The translations under genes and the position numbers were made by a program. Positions 11,790 through 23,989 of a DNA stretch of 64,000 nucleotides are shown here, piece by piece (the stretch's first letter is position 1; each line of letters opens with the position of its first letter). The notes beneath the pieces are model-generated. The model did not search any database, was not told the DNA's origin, and was given only the letters and a program-made list of their open reading frames with translations. This DNA comes from Trigonopsis variabilis (Eukaryota > Ascomycota > Trigonopsidomycetes > Trigonopsidales > Trigonopsidaceae): positions 558,001 through 622,000 of the forward strand of contig PPXM03000002.1 in NCBI GenBank assembly GCA_003707065.3, read 5' to 3'.

Positions 11790-12933
11790 CTAAGAAAAGG
11801 CACATGTACTTTTAGCCCAGATTTGAAGGTCGACCGGAGCCGATGTGGCTTTAGCGATAAACGGCTCCTTCAACAAATCGCTGGGACTTGGTCTTTTGTC
11901 GATATCTTTATTCAAACAATGGTCTATACAATCTCGTAGCTCTTGGCTAAATTCTTGATCTTTTGGTAACGATGGCGGGGGTTCGTAAACAATCTGCTGC
12001 AAGAGATCGAGGATACCAATTGGTCCTCTGGATGCAAATGGGAACTGTCCAATAGCTAGTTCAAGCAAAGTCAAACCTAAAGACCAGACGTCACTTTTAA
12101 CAGAATAAGCGCTATCTCCACGAATCCGTTCTGGAGACATGTAAGTCGACGTTCCCACAAATGTATCAGCTACCGAGTTTTGCAGTTCACCTGAGACGCC
12201 GAAGTCACATATTTTTATCTGTCCGTTGGAATTGACAAGAATGTTGGAAGGTTTGACATCCCGGTGCATGATCCGATGAGCATCGTAAAGGTAAACTAGA
12301 CCCTTCACAACCGAGTAAGCGATTTTTCTGAGAACATCTTCAGGAATTACACCGATTCGTTTATATATTCGATCAAGTGACCTAGAAAATTAGCACAAAT
12401 TCGCCAGCCACATCGACTTACCCGCAATCCATGAACTCCATGCACATGACGACATCCCCTTCATTTACAAAGGCACCGTAAAAGCTGACAATGTAAGGAG
12501 ATTCACAATCGTGCATGATATGTAGTTCTCGAACTATTTGCTTTTTGACATCGGCATTCTTCTCGATATGAACGACCTTCTTAGCCATGATGGTATTCGT
12601 CGGTAAGTGAATGACCTTGGATACAGTCCCGCCATTCCCTGATCCAATCTCTGCAGTTGTCTTTAGATCTTCCATCCGCAAATCCAGCGTAAATTCCACT
12701 CCAATCTCCAGCATTGAGAACCGTGAAGCTAACACATTTTCTTGTAGTTGATCTTTGCTTGTGACAATGGGGCTCTTCTCGGAATTCAGTGACTGTTCTG
12801 GCCCATTTGATAATGACAAGTTTTTGAAATTCCTTCGCTTAAATGTTTTCGCATTCTTTATCGGTTTTGAAGCCGAGACCGAATCAGCGGTCGATGAACT
12901 TTCTATCGAGACAATAGGGTTAAAAATAGACAT
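11790..12933 (-). CDS. STE7: MAP kinase kinase, Ste7/Byr1 type
   Basis: Exons 12422-12933 and 11790-12381 (40-nt intron inside the codon before SLDRIYKR) give 367 residues. The kinase domain has the glycine loop IGSGNGGTVSK, the lysine in IMAKKVV, ELHIMHDCESPYIVSFYGAF, the catalytic loop IMHRDVKPSN, and CDFGVSGELQNSVADTFVGT. The activation segment carries the Ser and Thr (NSVADT) phosphorylated by a MAPKKK, followed by STYMSPERIRG. The CMEFMDCGSLD stretch and overall pattern resemble fission yeast Byr1 and budding yeast Ste7, which relay pheromone and mating or filamentation signals. ATG 12933 follows a TTG that opens the frame further upstream but is not a likely start. Confidence 0.93.
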
Positions 12934-13385
12934 AACGAGGGAGAAAAAAGACAAGATAGTCTATGCAATCAAACTATTTTAATTATATTCAGATTTATCT
13001 TTTTATCTCTTTGCTATAAGGCAGGTTGCCATTTATCGTCCTTTGTGTTACCTAATTTCGATGAGATCGGGGTAAGAAGGGGGCCTACTAGGTCAAATAG
13101 CACGAGGATCAAAGGAAAGATGCGATAAGAAATTCCAGATTTGAAAGAGCCTAACTAACAATACCAAGTCGAGTATTTAATAGTCGATTTCAACTGAGTG
13201 AATGTCGATCTCAGACGTAGTCCGCTTGTGGAATGATCAACAAGTGTCAGCCACAAATATTATAGGGGCCAGGCACCGTGAGTCTCATACCAGCCTAGTA
13301 AATATGGTACCACCTGCCTCTCCTCTGGTTACCGGGTCAAACGCTACACAACCAACAGTCGAGTAATAATCTTCACCTTCCCATC
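12934..13385. other. divergent promoter STE7/SPT6
   Basis: A 452-bp head-to-head intergenic region holding both promoters. No recognised motif or RNA gene was seen. Confidence 0.5.
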
Positions 13386-16300
13386 ATGGATGGCAATCAT
13401 CTTGGTCCAGATCAATTACATGATGGTGATGAGACGGATGAACAGAGTCCCGATGAGTTTGGGGGATTTAGCCAAAGGGAGAAGAGCAAGCCCAGCAACT
13501 CGTTTGTAGATGTTGAAGCAGAACGAGATGATGAAGAAGATGAAGATGGAGGTCGGTCTAACGAAGATGATGACGAAGAAGACTCCTCAGAAGAAGAAGA
13601 AGACGATGAAGAAGAAATGAGAAAGGTACGGTTTTGAAAGATAATAAGGGTATTAACATTCTAGCTCCGAGAAGGCTTTATCGTTGATGAAAGTGAAGAA
13701 GGTGAAGAAGGAGGTGAAGTCAGAGAAAGGCGGCGTCATAAGAAGAAGAAGCATAAGAGAAGGAGAGAGGCATCTGGAGAAAAAGAATCTCGAGGAGGGG
13801 AAGACGCTCAGCTTGACGAAGATGATCTGGACCTTTTAATGGAAAGCGCCCAACGAGATCGTCAACGGAAATTCAAACGACTTAAGCGAACGAGAAACGA
13901 CAATGAATCTGAGGGTATTAATGGATTGACTGATATTTTTTCCGACGATTCTGATGAAGGAGTGCCATCTCGAATAGGAAGAAACGGCCCTCAAGACGAG
14001 TTTGACGACTTCATTGAAGAAGACGAATTCTCGGATACTGAGGCTGGCCAGATTCAAAAAGAGCGCCACATTCGTGCCCAGCGAGCCCGTCCTGTTATAC
14101 CGGGAATAGACGAAGATGCCTTGGGTGAAATTTATGAAGTCTTTGGCGATGGAGAAGAATACGCATGGGCCCTCGAAGCTGAAGAGCAAGAGGAAGCTGG
14201 TGAAATCGAAGAAGAAAACGAGGCCAAGACATTAAAGGACATTTTTGAGCCGAGTGAATTGGTTGAAAAGATGCTGACCGATTCTGACAATGAAATTCGA
14301 GCTACTGATATCCCAGAACGATATCAATTACTTCGGAAGGCTTTCCCCAAATATGGTCTTACTCCGGAAGAGTATAAAGATGAAGAAAAATGGATGGTAG
14401 AAACCATGTTTGCGTATAATCCGGCTGTGATTAGGTCAGATGATCCAAAAGAGAAAGAAAGCCGCGAAACGGCTTATAAAGCTGCCGTGGCAAGCGCATT
14501 CGAATTCCTCATCCGGGATAATCTTGAAGTTCCTTTTGTCTGGCAGCACAGAAGAGATTTCTTCATTTATTCAGCTTCTCCTAAGGAGGGCGAGGAGCCC
14601 ACATCTCAGACTAAGGTTGAGATTTTACTGCAGCCGGACGATTTGTGGAAGATCATCCGTCAGGATTTGAACTATCATACCATTTTGGAAAAGAAACGTG
14701 CTGTTTCTGCGGCATATGCCAAGCTAAATGTGGTAGATAAACTTTATGAAGAAAGTTTTGCTCGGGGCAAACGAGTGTCAGATTTCCAAGACTGCCTTGA
14801 TTATATCTATTTCCGGTATTCTTTGGAGTTAAGAGAGTCAGCCGATCTAAATGGTGCTGCCTCTACAATGCATAAACGTTCTCATAATCGATTCGCTAGA
14901 TTTGAAAGGATAAGGAACGGGAGATTGTACGAATTGGTGCGTGCCTTCGGTATTTCTGCGGCAGAATTTGGCGAGAACATGGTGGCGGACACGAAACTTC
15001 ACTTTGCTGAAGATCCTGATGAAGCTCCTCTGGAGGTTGCGGCACCTTACGCAGAATATGACCCTATAACGGGGGAAGATGCCTTATATGAGACCCCGGA
15101 ACTCGCCCTATCGGAAGCAAAAATGATGCTGGTCGAAGAGGTCTTCCATGATCCCGCAGTTCGCTATACGTTTAGGAACTTCATAATGTGGAGATATGCT
15201 CGAATCAATGTCTATCCGACGTCCAAAGGTAAAATCAAGATTATTGAATCTCATCCTTATGCCGAATTCAAATATGCTAGAAATTTGGCTTTTATTGATG
15301 TCATGAAAAAACCAGACCTCTATCTAATGATGCTGCAGGCCGAAGGTGAAGGTCTGGTTCGAGTGGAAATCGAATTATTGGGCATGGATAAATTCTTTGA
15401 ACATTGTTCTAGCTCTTTCTTTTCGTCCGATGGCACATCCGATATTGCTCTTGCTTGGAATGATCAGAGAAAGGAAGTCATCAATACTGCACTAACAAGA
15501 TTATTGCTGTCAACCGCAAAGGTAATCAAGGAAGAAGTACGACAAGAATGTGAGCAGCTCCTGTCGCTCTCTGTTCGACACGATTTCCTGGAGAAATTAA
15601 ACCAAGCCCCTTACAAGCCCCATGGATATGAAATTGGGACTGTTCCGAAGGTCCTTGCCTTTGCATGTGGGTTGAGTGAGAACGTTGGCGACGCAGTAGG
15701 CAAGTCCGGTTATGGCGTTGTGGTGGATGATGATGGACGAGTCCTCGAACATGTGGAGACCCCTGATCCTCGAGATCCTTCATTCAAGACGTTTATTTCG
15801 GAGCTGGTGGAAAGAACGGGGCCAGATGTAATCGGAATTTCGGGAATGAGCATTTTAACGCACCGATTCTACAACGACATTCAAGATGCTGTTCAAGAAA
15901 ATGAGATCAAGGCAAAAGACGAGGACGGAAAAGAATATCCCATGGACATTGTCTGGGTGACTGACGCAGTTGCTAGGATCTATCAGAACTCCGAGCGCGC
16001 TGCCCTGGAGAATCCAGATCTTCCAATTATCGGTAGATATTGCCTAGCTATAGGAAGATATCTACAGTCGCCATTGCTTGAGTTTGCAGCTCTAAGCGAG
16101 CTGGAGCTTGCTACATTACCATTTCTCAAGAATCATGAATTATTGTCTGATGAATGGTTGCAATACGCTATTGAATCTTCGTTAATCGACGTTGTCAATA
16201 CTGTCGGTGTCGATGTGAATGAAGCCATAAGAGACCCTTACACGGCAAACTTGTTCCCTTATGTTGCAGGGCTTGGGCCTCGAAAAGCCTCTGGTATGAT

Positions 16301-17757
16301 CAAAGCGATTTCGTCAATGGGCGGTACACTTACTAGTCGCGAAGAATTAGTAACTAAGAGTATCACGGGCAAGAATATATTTATGAATTGCGCCGGATTT
16401 TTGCGCATATCTCAAGAAGGTTTTCTTAATAATGAGGATGCTGATCCTTTGGATGCAACAAGGATCCACCCTGAGGATTATGAGCTTGCCAGGAAGATGG
16501 CAGCCGATGCTCTGGAACTGGATGAGGAGGATTTGTTGGACCTGGATTCATCTGGCGGAGTGATTACAAAATTGATGGAAGATGATCCTGAGAAGTTGAA
16601 CGATTTAATTTTGGAAGATTACGCGGTTGAGTTGGAAAAGAAATATCATCAAAAGAAGAGGGCAACTTTGGAAATTATCAAGGAGGAACTTCAAAGCCCT
16701 TATCATGAGCTCCGTCCACCATTTGAGCCATTAAGTCAGATTGAAATTTTCGAGATGTTGACGAAAGAGACCCCGGAAACACTGCATGCTGGTGTCGTGG
16801 TCCCAGTCAATGTGAGAAAGATATCTGATAATTACGTGAATGTGCGGCTAGCATGCGGAGTCGAAGGAAATATCGTTGCTGGTGAAGTTACGTCGCGAAC
16901 AGATGTAATGCATCCATGCAGTCTCTTTCACTATAACCAAGCTGTACGAGCTGTTATTTTGGATATCAACTATGGTACCTTCAAGGCCGAAATGTCTACG
17001 AACGAAGAGAAGATTGACACAGCGTTACAGCCAGCTAGTCATAACCACGATCCTGAGCATTGGGCAATCGAGGAAGAAGAAATTGACCTTGAAAGTCAAA
17101 AAGCCAAGCATGATGTCGAGAGACATGCCACAAGAGTCATCAAACATCCACTGTTCAAGCCATTCAACGCTAAGCAAGCCGAAGAATACCTTGCGCCTCT
17201 TCACAGGGGAGACGTCGTTATCCGACCCTCTTCACGTGGCTTTGATCATATCGCCATAACGTGGAAGGTTGCTGACGGAATATATCAACATATCGATGTC
17301 GTCGAGATGGACAAGGAGAATGATTTCAGCATTGGCCGGCAGCTTCGTGTCGATAACTACCGGTATTCGGACTTGGATGAACTGATAGTGAACCATATCA
17401 AAGCAATGGCCAAAAAGGTTGATGAAATGACCAATCATGAGAAGTTCAGACCCGGCTCGAGAACTGAAGTTGGTAAGTTTTCTTGTAAAATACTTTGTGC
17501 TAACCAAACTAGAAAACTGGCTGAATACATATAGCAAAGCAAACCCCAAGCGTTCTAACTACGTTTTTTGCTTTGATTACAAGAGACCTGGTTACTTCAA
17601 CTTATGTTTCAAACTTAATTATTCGTCTCCTACTCATACTTGGCTGGTCAAGGTTATTCCCAATGGCTACGAGATGGGACCTAAGAATGTCTACGGTGAT
17701 ATGACTATGCTTTGCAACGGATTCAAGACTATGATTGCGTCTAAAATGTCCAGGTGA
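13386..17757 (+). CDS. SPT6: transcription elongation factor and histone chaperone Spt6
   Basis: Three exons, 13386-13625, 13665-17472 and 17513-17757 (introns 39 and 40 nt), encode 1,430 residues, close to yeast Spt6. Order: a very acidic N-terminus (Asp/Glu runs to about residue 190), a Tex-like helical core, a YqgF/RNase H-like fold (about 740-870), helix-hairpin-helix segments, a DLD-like region, an S1 domain (about 1130-1180, VNVRLACGVEGNIVAGEVTSR area) and tandem SH2 domains (from about 1235). The first SH2 has GDVVIRPSSRG, holding the phosphate-binding Arg. The last exon carries NWLNTYSKANPKRSNYVFCF and ends soon after the second SH2, without a long tail. Spt6 travels with RNA polymerase II and reassembles nucleosomes. 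Confidence 0.97.
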
Positions 17758-18086
17758 TTGAGCTAGAGCAAGGTGCCGTATATGTATTGTATTTGGATGT
17801 ATGTTAGGTGAAAATTCAGACACGTTTTGTTGATCTTTGCCCGCGCAGTATTGTATTTTTACAACCCTTGAAGAACAATCAAGAAGCTTATTCAAGAAAA
17901 TGTGATGAACTATTTTGCTTTCTAATCTACGACTTGAGACAGGGAGTTTTATTATTGTCTCTTCCATTGAAATGACTTGATTTAATATTGGTTGAGTTAA
18001 GGTCGTCAAGGCAACGTGACTTCGCGCTGAGCAAGCAAGCGTACAACTAGAGACCACTAGACGCGCCCCTGTTTTACCTCCAAACG
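17758..18086. other. SPT6-MRC1 intergenic
   Basis: A 329-bp tandem spacer holding the SPT6 3' end and the MRC1 promoter, including CGCG-containing elements listed separately. No gene seen. Confidence 0.5.
18021..18065. promoter_or_regulatory. possible MBF/SBF elements of MRC1
   Basis: TTCGCG lies at 18021-18026 and ACGCG at 18061-18065, 22-66 bp before the MRC1 ATG. ACGCG is the core of the MluI cell-cycle box bound by MBF, which drives G1/S genes in yeasts; MRC1 is an S-phase checkpoint gene, so the placement makes sense. Short motifs can occur by chance. Confidence 0.4.
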
Positions 18087-21000
18087 ATGACTGGCCTGAC
18101 ATCGAAGCATAAGTCAGTCTATACCTATGGAAAAGTGCGAAGAGAGGATGATGAGGAGTCTCGCGGCCATGGGGTGGACGAGAACCAGAGGATATTTGAG
18201 TCATCGGACGCGTCGATGAGCATCCTTGCGAAGCCTTCTAGGAGTACATATACTGATGGCGTTTATCCTACCGAGCGTGGATCAATTGATAATGCAGAAA
18301 GCACACGACAAGTCACGGGGAAGAGCTTAGAACAACGCCTGGAGGAGTATCGAAGGAGAAGACTCAGTATACTTGGTGCTCTAAATGCCCCCACAGTTAA
18401 TTTAAAGGACAAAAAGACTAATCAGAGGCCAGTCGATAGTCCTAAGGGAAAAGGCTGTATGCCATTCGTGTTGGAAGACAGTGACACCGAAGATCACGCG
18501 GTAGAGGCACAGTCGACTGAGAACTCAGGCTCTTCTCAATACGATACTAAAGCGGAAGATACTACTGATTTGGGTTGGAAAACACATTTATCATCTCCAA
18601 GACGGCCTATATTTGATAGCACACTGCCGTTCTCATCGGACTCAGATTCAGATCTCGAAGTCACGGACAGACAAATACCAGATATAAACCAGCACATGAA
18701 CCAGATCAATGAGAGCGAAATGGAAGATACTCAACAAATAAATGGTCTATTCGAAAACGATAAAATTGGCTCATTATTCGCACAAGACTCGGAAGCTACT
18801 GATCATGAAGATATAAGACGGAGGAAGTCAAGCAAAAGAAAGGTAATGATATTGATTATTGACTGCTTACAATTCTAGGCGAGTGAGAAGGCTCAAGCCC
18901 AGATTAAAGAAGAAGTTGCCAAACAGAACGAATACTACGACAACGCAAAGCATGTAGCCAAGGTCATTCCAAAGTCGTCATTATTCAAATTATTCGGATT
19001 CTCCAAGACAGACAGCAGCAAGCCAGTACGAGAACCAGAACTATCGGATTCATTGGAGCAAAGCTCTGACCACTCTACGGCCCCTACCAGTCCACATGCC
19101 ATTGACGATAAAATCCCTGAGCTCAAGACTCCTAAGCGAAGTGTTCATATCGGAAAACCGGAATTCATCGAACTTGACTCTGATACTGAGGATCCGTCCC
19201 TGTTATCTAGCGCCAAAAAGCCCAAATCCATCAAAAGATTGGAAATGCTTATAAATAATAGATCTCCATCTGTTAAAAAAGGGAAGGAGATCTCCGGAAT
19301 GAACACAAAACAATTGACATTGTACTTGATGGAACAGAATCGCAAACAAGTGACTCATTTGAAACAGGATGAGTTGACGATGATGAAGGAGAAAGGCATT
19401 GCTCCAATCACCTATGAACAACGACTAAAGGAGCAACTTGACTTTGCTGCTATGCTTGAAGAGGAACGCCAAAGGGTTGCTGCTCTCAGTAAGAAGGAAC
19501 GACAGGAAAATAGTGGTAATGATGATATTCTTGACGATGGCGAAGAAGATGATGGAGATGATTCAGGCGACGATAATGAGGAAATCGAACTCAGCGGATC
19601 GGAAGATGAAATGAACTTAGATGACGAAGCCTCCGAAAATGATGGGGCCAAAATTAAGAACGAGACGAATAAAGTTGACAACACGGCTGCAGATGCAACT
19701 TTTAAAGACAGCGAACTCTTTGTGTTCATTGGAGATGCTGGGTCAGCTGCTGTAAGGGAAAACTGGAGACCTGAAGGCGCTATAGAAAACGGAGTTGATA
19801 ATGATGACGGCGAAGATATCGAAGTGGTCACTGTTCGACGAAGAAAACGCGCACCTCTAACTCAAGTCATAGAACAGGACAGTGATAATGATGAACCAGA
19901 TCTGCCTGCCACTCAAAGGATCGCTAGTTCTCCGGGAAACTCCGAACCTGCAGCAACACTGTTCGATTTCTTTGGCGCTTCAATTCAGCCAAGCAATGCC
20001 GGTGCTGACACCCAAGCGATTCTACAACAAATGAGAGACGACAATGACGACGCTGTTTCTGGGTTAGAGACTGATAGCCCTCCCTCCAAAGGGTCAAATT
20101 CAGAGGAGCAATACCTGTCAAAGACTCTAAGCGAAACTGGCCTGTCGATGCCTCCAATTCAAGTCTTTGATAGAGATGCATTCTATAGTCCATCCATACC
20201 ACCAAGCCAGGTGTCCACGTTTTCCTCGCAGTTGGATTATACTCAAGCAGTAGAACGGTTTCAAAAGGAGCTTGATGCTAATCGCGAGGCCGAGATCCTT
20301 CTCAGCTCGGACTCAGACTCAGATCAAGGTCCAGAGCGTCAAGCAGAAGGGATTAGCAATTTCAATAAGATAATGAAAAAAATGAAAGAGATTGAGAAAT
20401 CTAGAGACAGAGAAGTCCCTATGGAGCAACGTCGAGAATTCTTTGATTCAGAGGCCGAAGAATCCGAGGATGAATACCAAGGCTTGGGCGGAGCAAGCGA
20501 TGAAGACGACGATGGAGATGCTAGCGATCTTGAGGACCTAGTGGATAATTCTTCATTAAAAAATAAAGGCGAAGACAAACTGGCAGCATTTTACGCGTGA
20601 GTTTTTGATGGTAAAGTGACTTGAACTAACGATATCAGGGAGAACGAGCGAGAGCGGGATGAGAAAATGGCGGGCAAATTGTACAAGGATATTCGGACCG
20701 GGGCCCTTCGTTATCGGCGTCATGGAGACAAATTGACTCTTTCGGATGATGAAGAAGATTATCTCGAGCGCCAAAGCAGAATGGAGAGGAGAAAGAAAAG
20801 ACAACACGAGAAATTGATGCAAGATGAGAAGCTTGCCGACATCTTCAAGAATCCAAAGACAAAGGCTTTCGTGCAAGAAATTGAGCAACAGGAGGGTATC
20901 TGGGGAAGAACAGCGTCAATATATTTTAACGACGCTGAGCAGTCCGGTAGTGGACTGGATACAGAGCCTGGTGGTACAAATGATAGTGCTCCTGTCTCCA

Positions 21001-21614
21001 AGAAAGCCAAAATCTCGATTGAGGACGTTCGCAATGAGCTTTCCTTCTTAGATGAGAATTCTGAGGAAGACGAAGACGATCTTGAACAGCAGCCTCAAGT
21101 AATAGACGAGTCATCTGTTGTTCCAATAGAAGATCGCGCTGAAGGTGAACAAGGGACAGATATAGACTCAGATGATGACTTGGAGATTACGCTTGCAAGA
21201 ATGCCAAGTAAATCTCACCTCAAGGCGGTTGATCGAGAGGCGAGTCGGACATTTGCTTGGCAAGATAGCGATATTCTTGAGATCAACCCTGTTACCCGCA
21301 GAAGCAAGGCAATGATGTCTTCATCTCCGACCAGAGGAAGCAGTGCCCCGAAATTCACGCGGACTGCAAAGGTCAGTTCGGTCATGGTGTCAGCATCCTC
21401 TTTTGCAAAATCCAAACAGGACGTGGTGGTCATTGAACGGAACGCTGCCAAACGGAAAAAGGTGTTCACTACGAAGTCGTTCAATACAACTCGGTCTTCA
21501 TTGTCGTTAATGAGCAGAAAGACCTCCAGTCTACGTTCAGAGATCAAACCGAGAGCTGCGACAGAGAGAACGAGTATCTTGTCTCGTTTAACCTCGATGG
21601 AGTCATTCAATTAG
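18087..21614 (+). CDS. MRC1: replication checkpoint mediator Mrc1/claspin
   Basis: Exons 18087-18842, 18879-20596 and 20639-21614 (introns 36 and 42 nt) give 1,149 residues. The protein is largely disordered and acidic with several SQ/TQ dipeptides, likely targets of the Mec1/Rad3 kinase. Conserved patches include KPKSIKRLEMLINNRSPS and the Mrc1-like region MKEIEKSRDREVPMEQRREF. Across the second intron runs ENERERDEKMAGKLYKDIRTGALR, with FVQEIEQQEGIWGR after it; this block is diagnostic of Mrc1. Mrc1 links the replicative helicase and polymerase epsilon at forks and activates Rad53/Cds1. It lies tandem to SPT6 and converges with an unknown minus-strand gene 95 bp away. Confidence 0.93.
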
Positions 21615-21709
21615 ATAACATGGACAGGTATTCTACCTCTCTCTATCTGAATGTCTGCGTTGAAGGAGTTTTGCATGATACGGTTTGTAGTTTTGAGGGC
21701 TATTGTACA

Positions 21710-22399
21710 TTAGTGATCGAGAATAGGAAACCAATCCAAGTAGATTTCGACGGTAACCTCGCTTGGTAGCACGATTGTCTGGTAAGGAGAACCGACTTTA
21801 AGATGAAGCGTGGAAGGAAAAGATAGGATGTCGGACCCAGCCAAAGGGTCAACAAACACTTGATAAAGACCTTGCATTTTGACAAAACCTAGGCACGGGC
21901 TCATGGAGACAAAGTCTCGGAGATAAAAGTCTGAATAATCATTTTCAGACCTTTTGACTTTGTCCAGTCTTGCCTGTACTGAAAACTGCTTGATATTCAT
22001 ATTGACTTTGGCGGCAAGACTGTCATTTGGTAAGAAATGAACCAGGTGGTCGAGGAGAAAAGGTGGTTTATCAGAGTTCTCTAGGGACCTAAGAGGATAA
22101 GTCGAGGGAAGAGATGACTGGGAAGATAGGTGATCGAGGCTAAAAGCTGGATACTGGCTTGGAGTAGTCGAACTAAGGGAGGGAGACAATCTAAAGGGGG
22201 AAGGTTGAGTCCGTAAGCGTTTTGGGCTATCAGTACCTTGTTCAGAACCGCTTTCAAAAACATGTCTCACTGACGACCTCGGCTGGATGACGCGTGGCTT
22301 ATCAGGTGCTGAGAGTTCAAAGACGGGACGTTTCGAGGCCTGTTTTGAGGACTTTTTATCAGATGCTATTTGATCGTCATCGAAAAGACATTTTGGCAT
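21710..22399 (-). CDS. hypothetical protein, 229 aa
   Basis: A single exon from ATG 22399; a TTG two codons upstream is in frame but not a likely start. I do not recognise the family. The N-terminal half is Ser/Pro/basic and looks disordered. The C-terminal half (about 120-229) looks folded, rich in beta-forming residues, with VNMNIKQFSVQARLDK, DFYLRDFVSMSPCLGFVKMQ and VTVEIYLDWFPILDH. The pattern could suit an OB-like or small beta-sandwich domain, but that is a guess. Its start lies 136 bp from the divergently transcribed phosphatase gene, and it converges with MRC1. Confidence 0.7.
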   Translation of the reverse strand: MPKCLFDDDQIASDKKSSKQASKRPVFELSAPDKPRVIQPRSSVRHVFESGSEQGTDSPKRLRTQPSPFRLSPSLSSTTPSQYPAFSLDHLSSQSSLPSTYPLRSLENSDKPPFLLDHLVHFLPNDSLAAKVNMNIKQFSVQARLDKVKRSENDYSDFYLRDFVSMSPCLGFVKMQGLYQVFVDPLAGSDILSFPSTLHLKVGSPYQTIVLPSEVTVEIYLDWFPILDH

Positions 22400-22534
22400 A
22401 GGCAAGAAGGTTGAAATGGCAGAAAGAAGAAGGTAGTCTCACACTAGATAAGATCACTACGTTTAGTTGATAGGTGATCTCCGATACAGGGATACCTTAA
22501 CCTGCCTAATTAGACTTTATTCTACATCCTTCAC

Positions 22535-23208
22535 ATGAGTGACCAAGTAAGAGTTCTCTTCTGCTGTTTGGGTAATATGTAAGTCTTATTTCTTTTTCGC
22601 GGATTTCGGTTAATCTCAGATGCCGTTCGCCTATGGCAGAGTAAGAAAAGAAGCGTCCCCACTGACTAGAGGGCTGTTTTCGAGCATCGTATCAAGGAAA
22701 AGGGCCTAGAAGAGGTCTTCATTGAGATTGATTCATGCGGAACGGGAGGGTGGCATCGAGGAGAAAACCCAGATTCGAGGACAGTCAAAGTTTGCAAGGA
22801 TAATAAGGTTGCTATTCGACATAAAGCAAGACAAGTGGTAAGATAATGGAAAAGACAGCGCGTCTAATTTTTCAGGCTAAGGATGATTTCGAGAGATTTG
22901 ACTATATTTTTGGAATGGTAAATGATCGAGAAAGAAAAGCAACTGATTGGAAGGATGAGAACAACGTTTCGAATTTGAAGCGGATACAGCCCAAGGGATC
23001 AAAAGCTAAGGGTGAGTAGTTGGAAATAACTGTCATTGACTTTGAAGTTGAGCTGTTTGGAAGATATTCAAAATCTATCCCGGACCTTATAATCGAGGAT
23101 CCTTATTATGATGGTCCCGAGATGTTCAAATTGACCTTTGATCAGCTGATGGGGTTGAGTGATGATTTTTTGGAGCATTTCCTTGAGAATAAAGAGGATC
23201 AAAGATAA
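22535..23208 (+). CDS. LTP1: low-molecular-weight protein tyrosine phosphatase
   Basis: Five exons: 22535-22578, 22620-22640, 22672-22837, 22876-23011 and 23048-23208, giving 175 residues. The active-site loop CCLGNICRSPMAEAVFEHR is assembled from three exons: CCLGN, then the 21-nt exon encoding CRSPMA, then the rest. It matches the C-x5-R-S signature of the LMW-PTP family with nucleophile Cys and phosphate-binding Arg. The general acid Asp is in IEDPYYDG near the C-terminus. Introns are 41, 31, 38 and 36 nt; the 31-nt one is the shortest in the window. Yeast relatives are Ltp1 and Stp1; their in vivo substrates are poorly known. Confidence 0.95.
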
Positions 23209-23989
23209 TGAATGGTGCGAATGGTAAGATATAGAGAGATATAGATACCTTTTGCAAATGAGGCACCGAAAAATAGACAGCATTTGCTAGAACCTGCAAT
23301 GATTAGCACTCACAAGTGATTTTATACACGCCTAATTTTATACAATGTTCTTGGACGCCGAGTTTCTTCCAACAGGATCTTTCTTCACTTTCATAGTTTA
23401 TTAGAAGGCGTCACGGGGCTCCCTTCTAATAATTACTACAACTAGTATTTTGTTAATAAATTCGTCTCTGAATCACATTGCTTAAATTCCAAGGATTTCC
23501 TAATTTACTCTCTTTTGACCTACTCTCTCCATTCTAAATATTCTCAGTACGGTCCACTTTAACGAGTTATCGAGACCCATTTGTGTGTCATTTGCCCTAA
23601 AACGATCATGGTTCCACGCACGCTCATATAGCTAGCTATACCTTCGAGAACTGTTTTGCCTGAGCGTTACGATCTCCTGTAACAGACTAAACAAACCGTT
23701 GAACTGACGTCCAGCATTGCTTGCGTATTCCTGGGGCTGTGCCTATTTTTAGCCGACTTGCTTCCGATCTTATCCCACAAAAGGCTGTGTATATATTACT
23801 CATCAAAGACTCAGCTCAAATCCTCTGTAAGATAACATTTCGGCGCCTGTTGCTGGCCTGCGCCTGATCTCGCCTTTCATATCCCGCCTTTGATTATTAT
23901 CGACAGAACTGAGCGTCGAGACACAAGCCCGCTTGCAAATAAATATTTCCTGAACAAACCACTTTCCTGCAGGTGACGCCTATAAGGTG
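23209..23989. other. chitin synthase upstream region
   Basis: A 781-bp promoter and 5' UTR region with pyrimidine-rich blocks and short CCGCC/CGCCTTT-type repeats near 23850-23890. No gene or RNA recognised. Confidence 0.5.
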
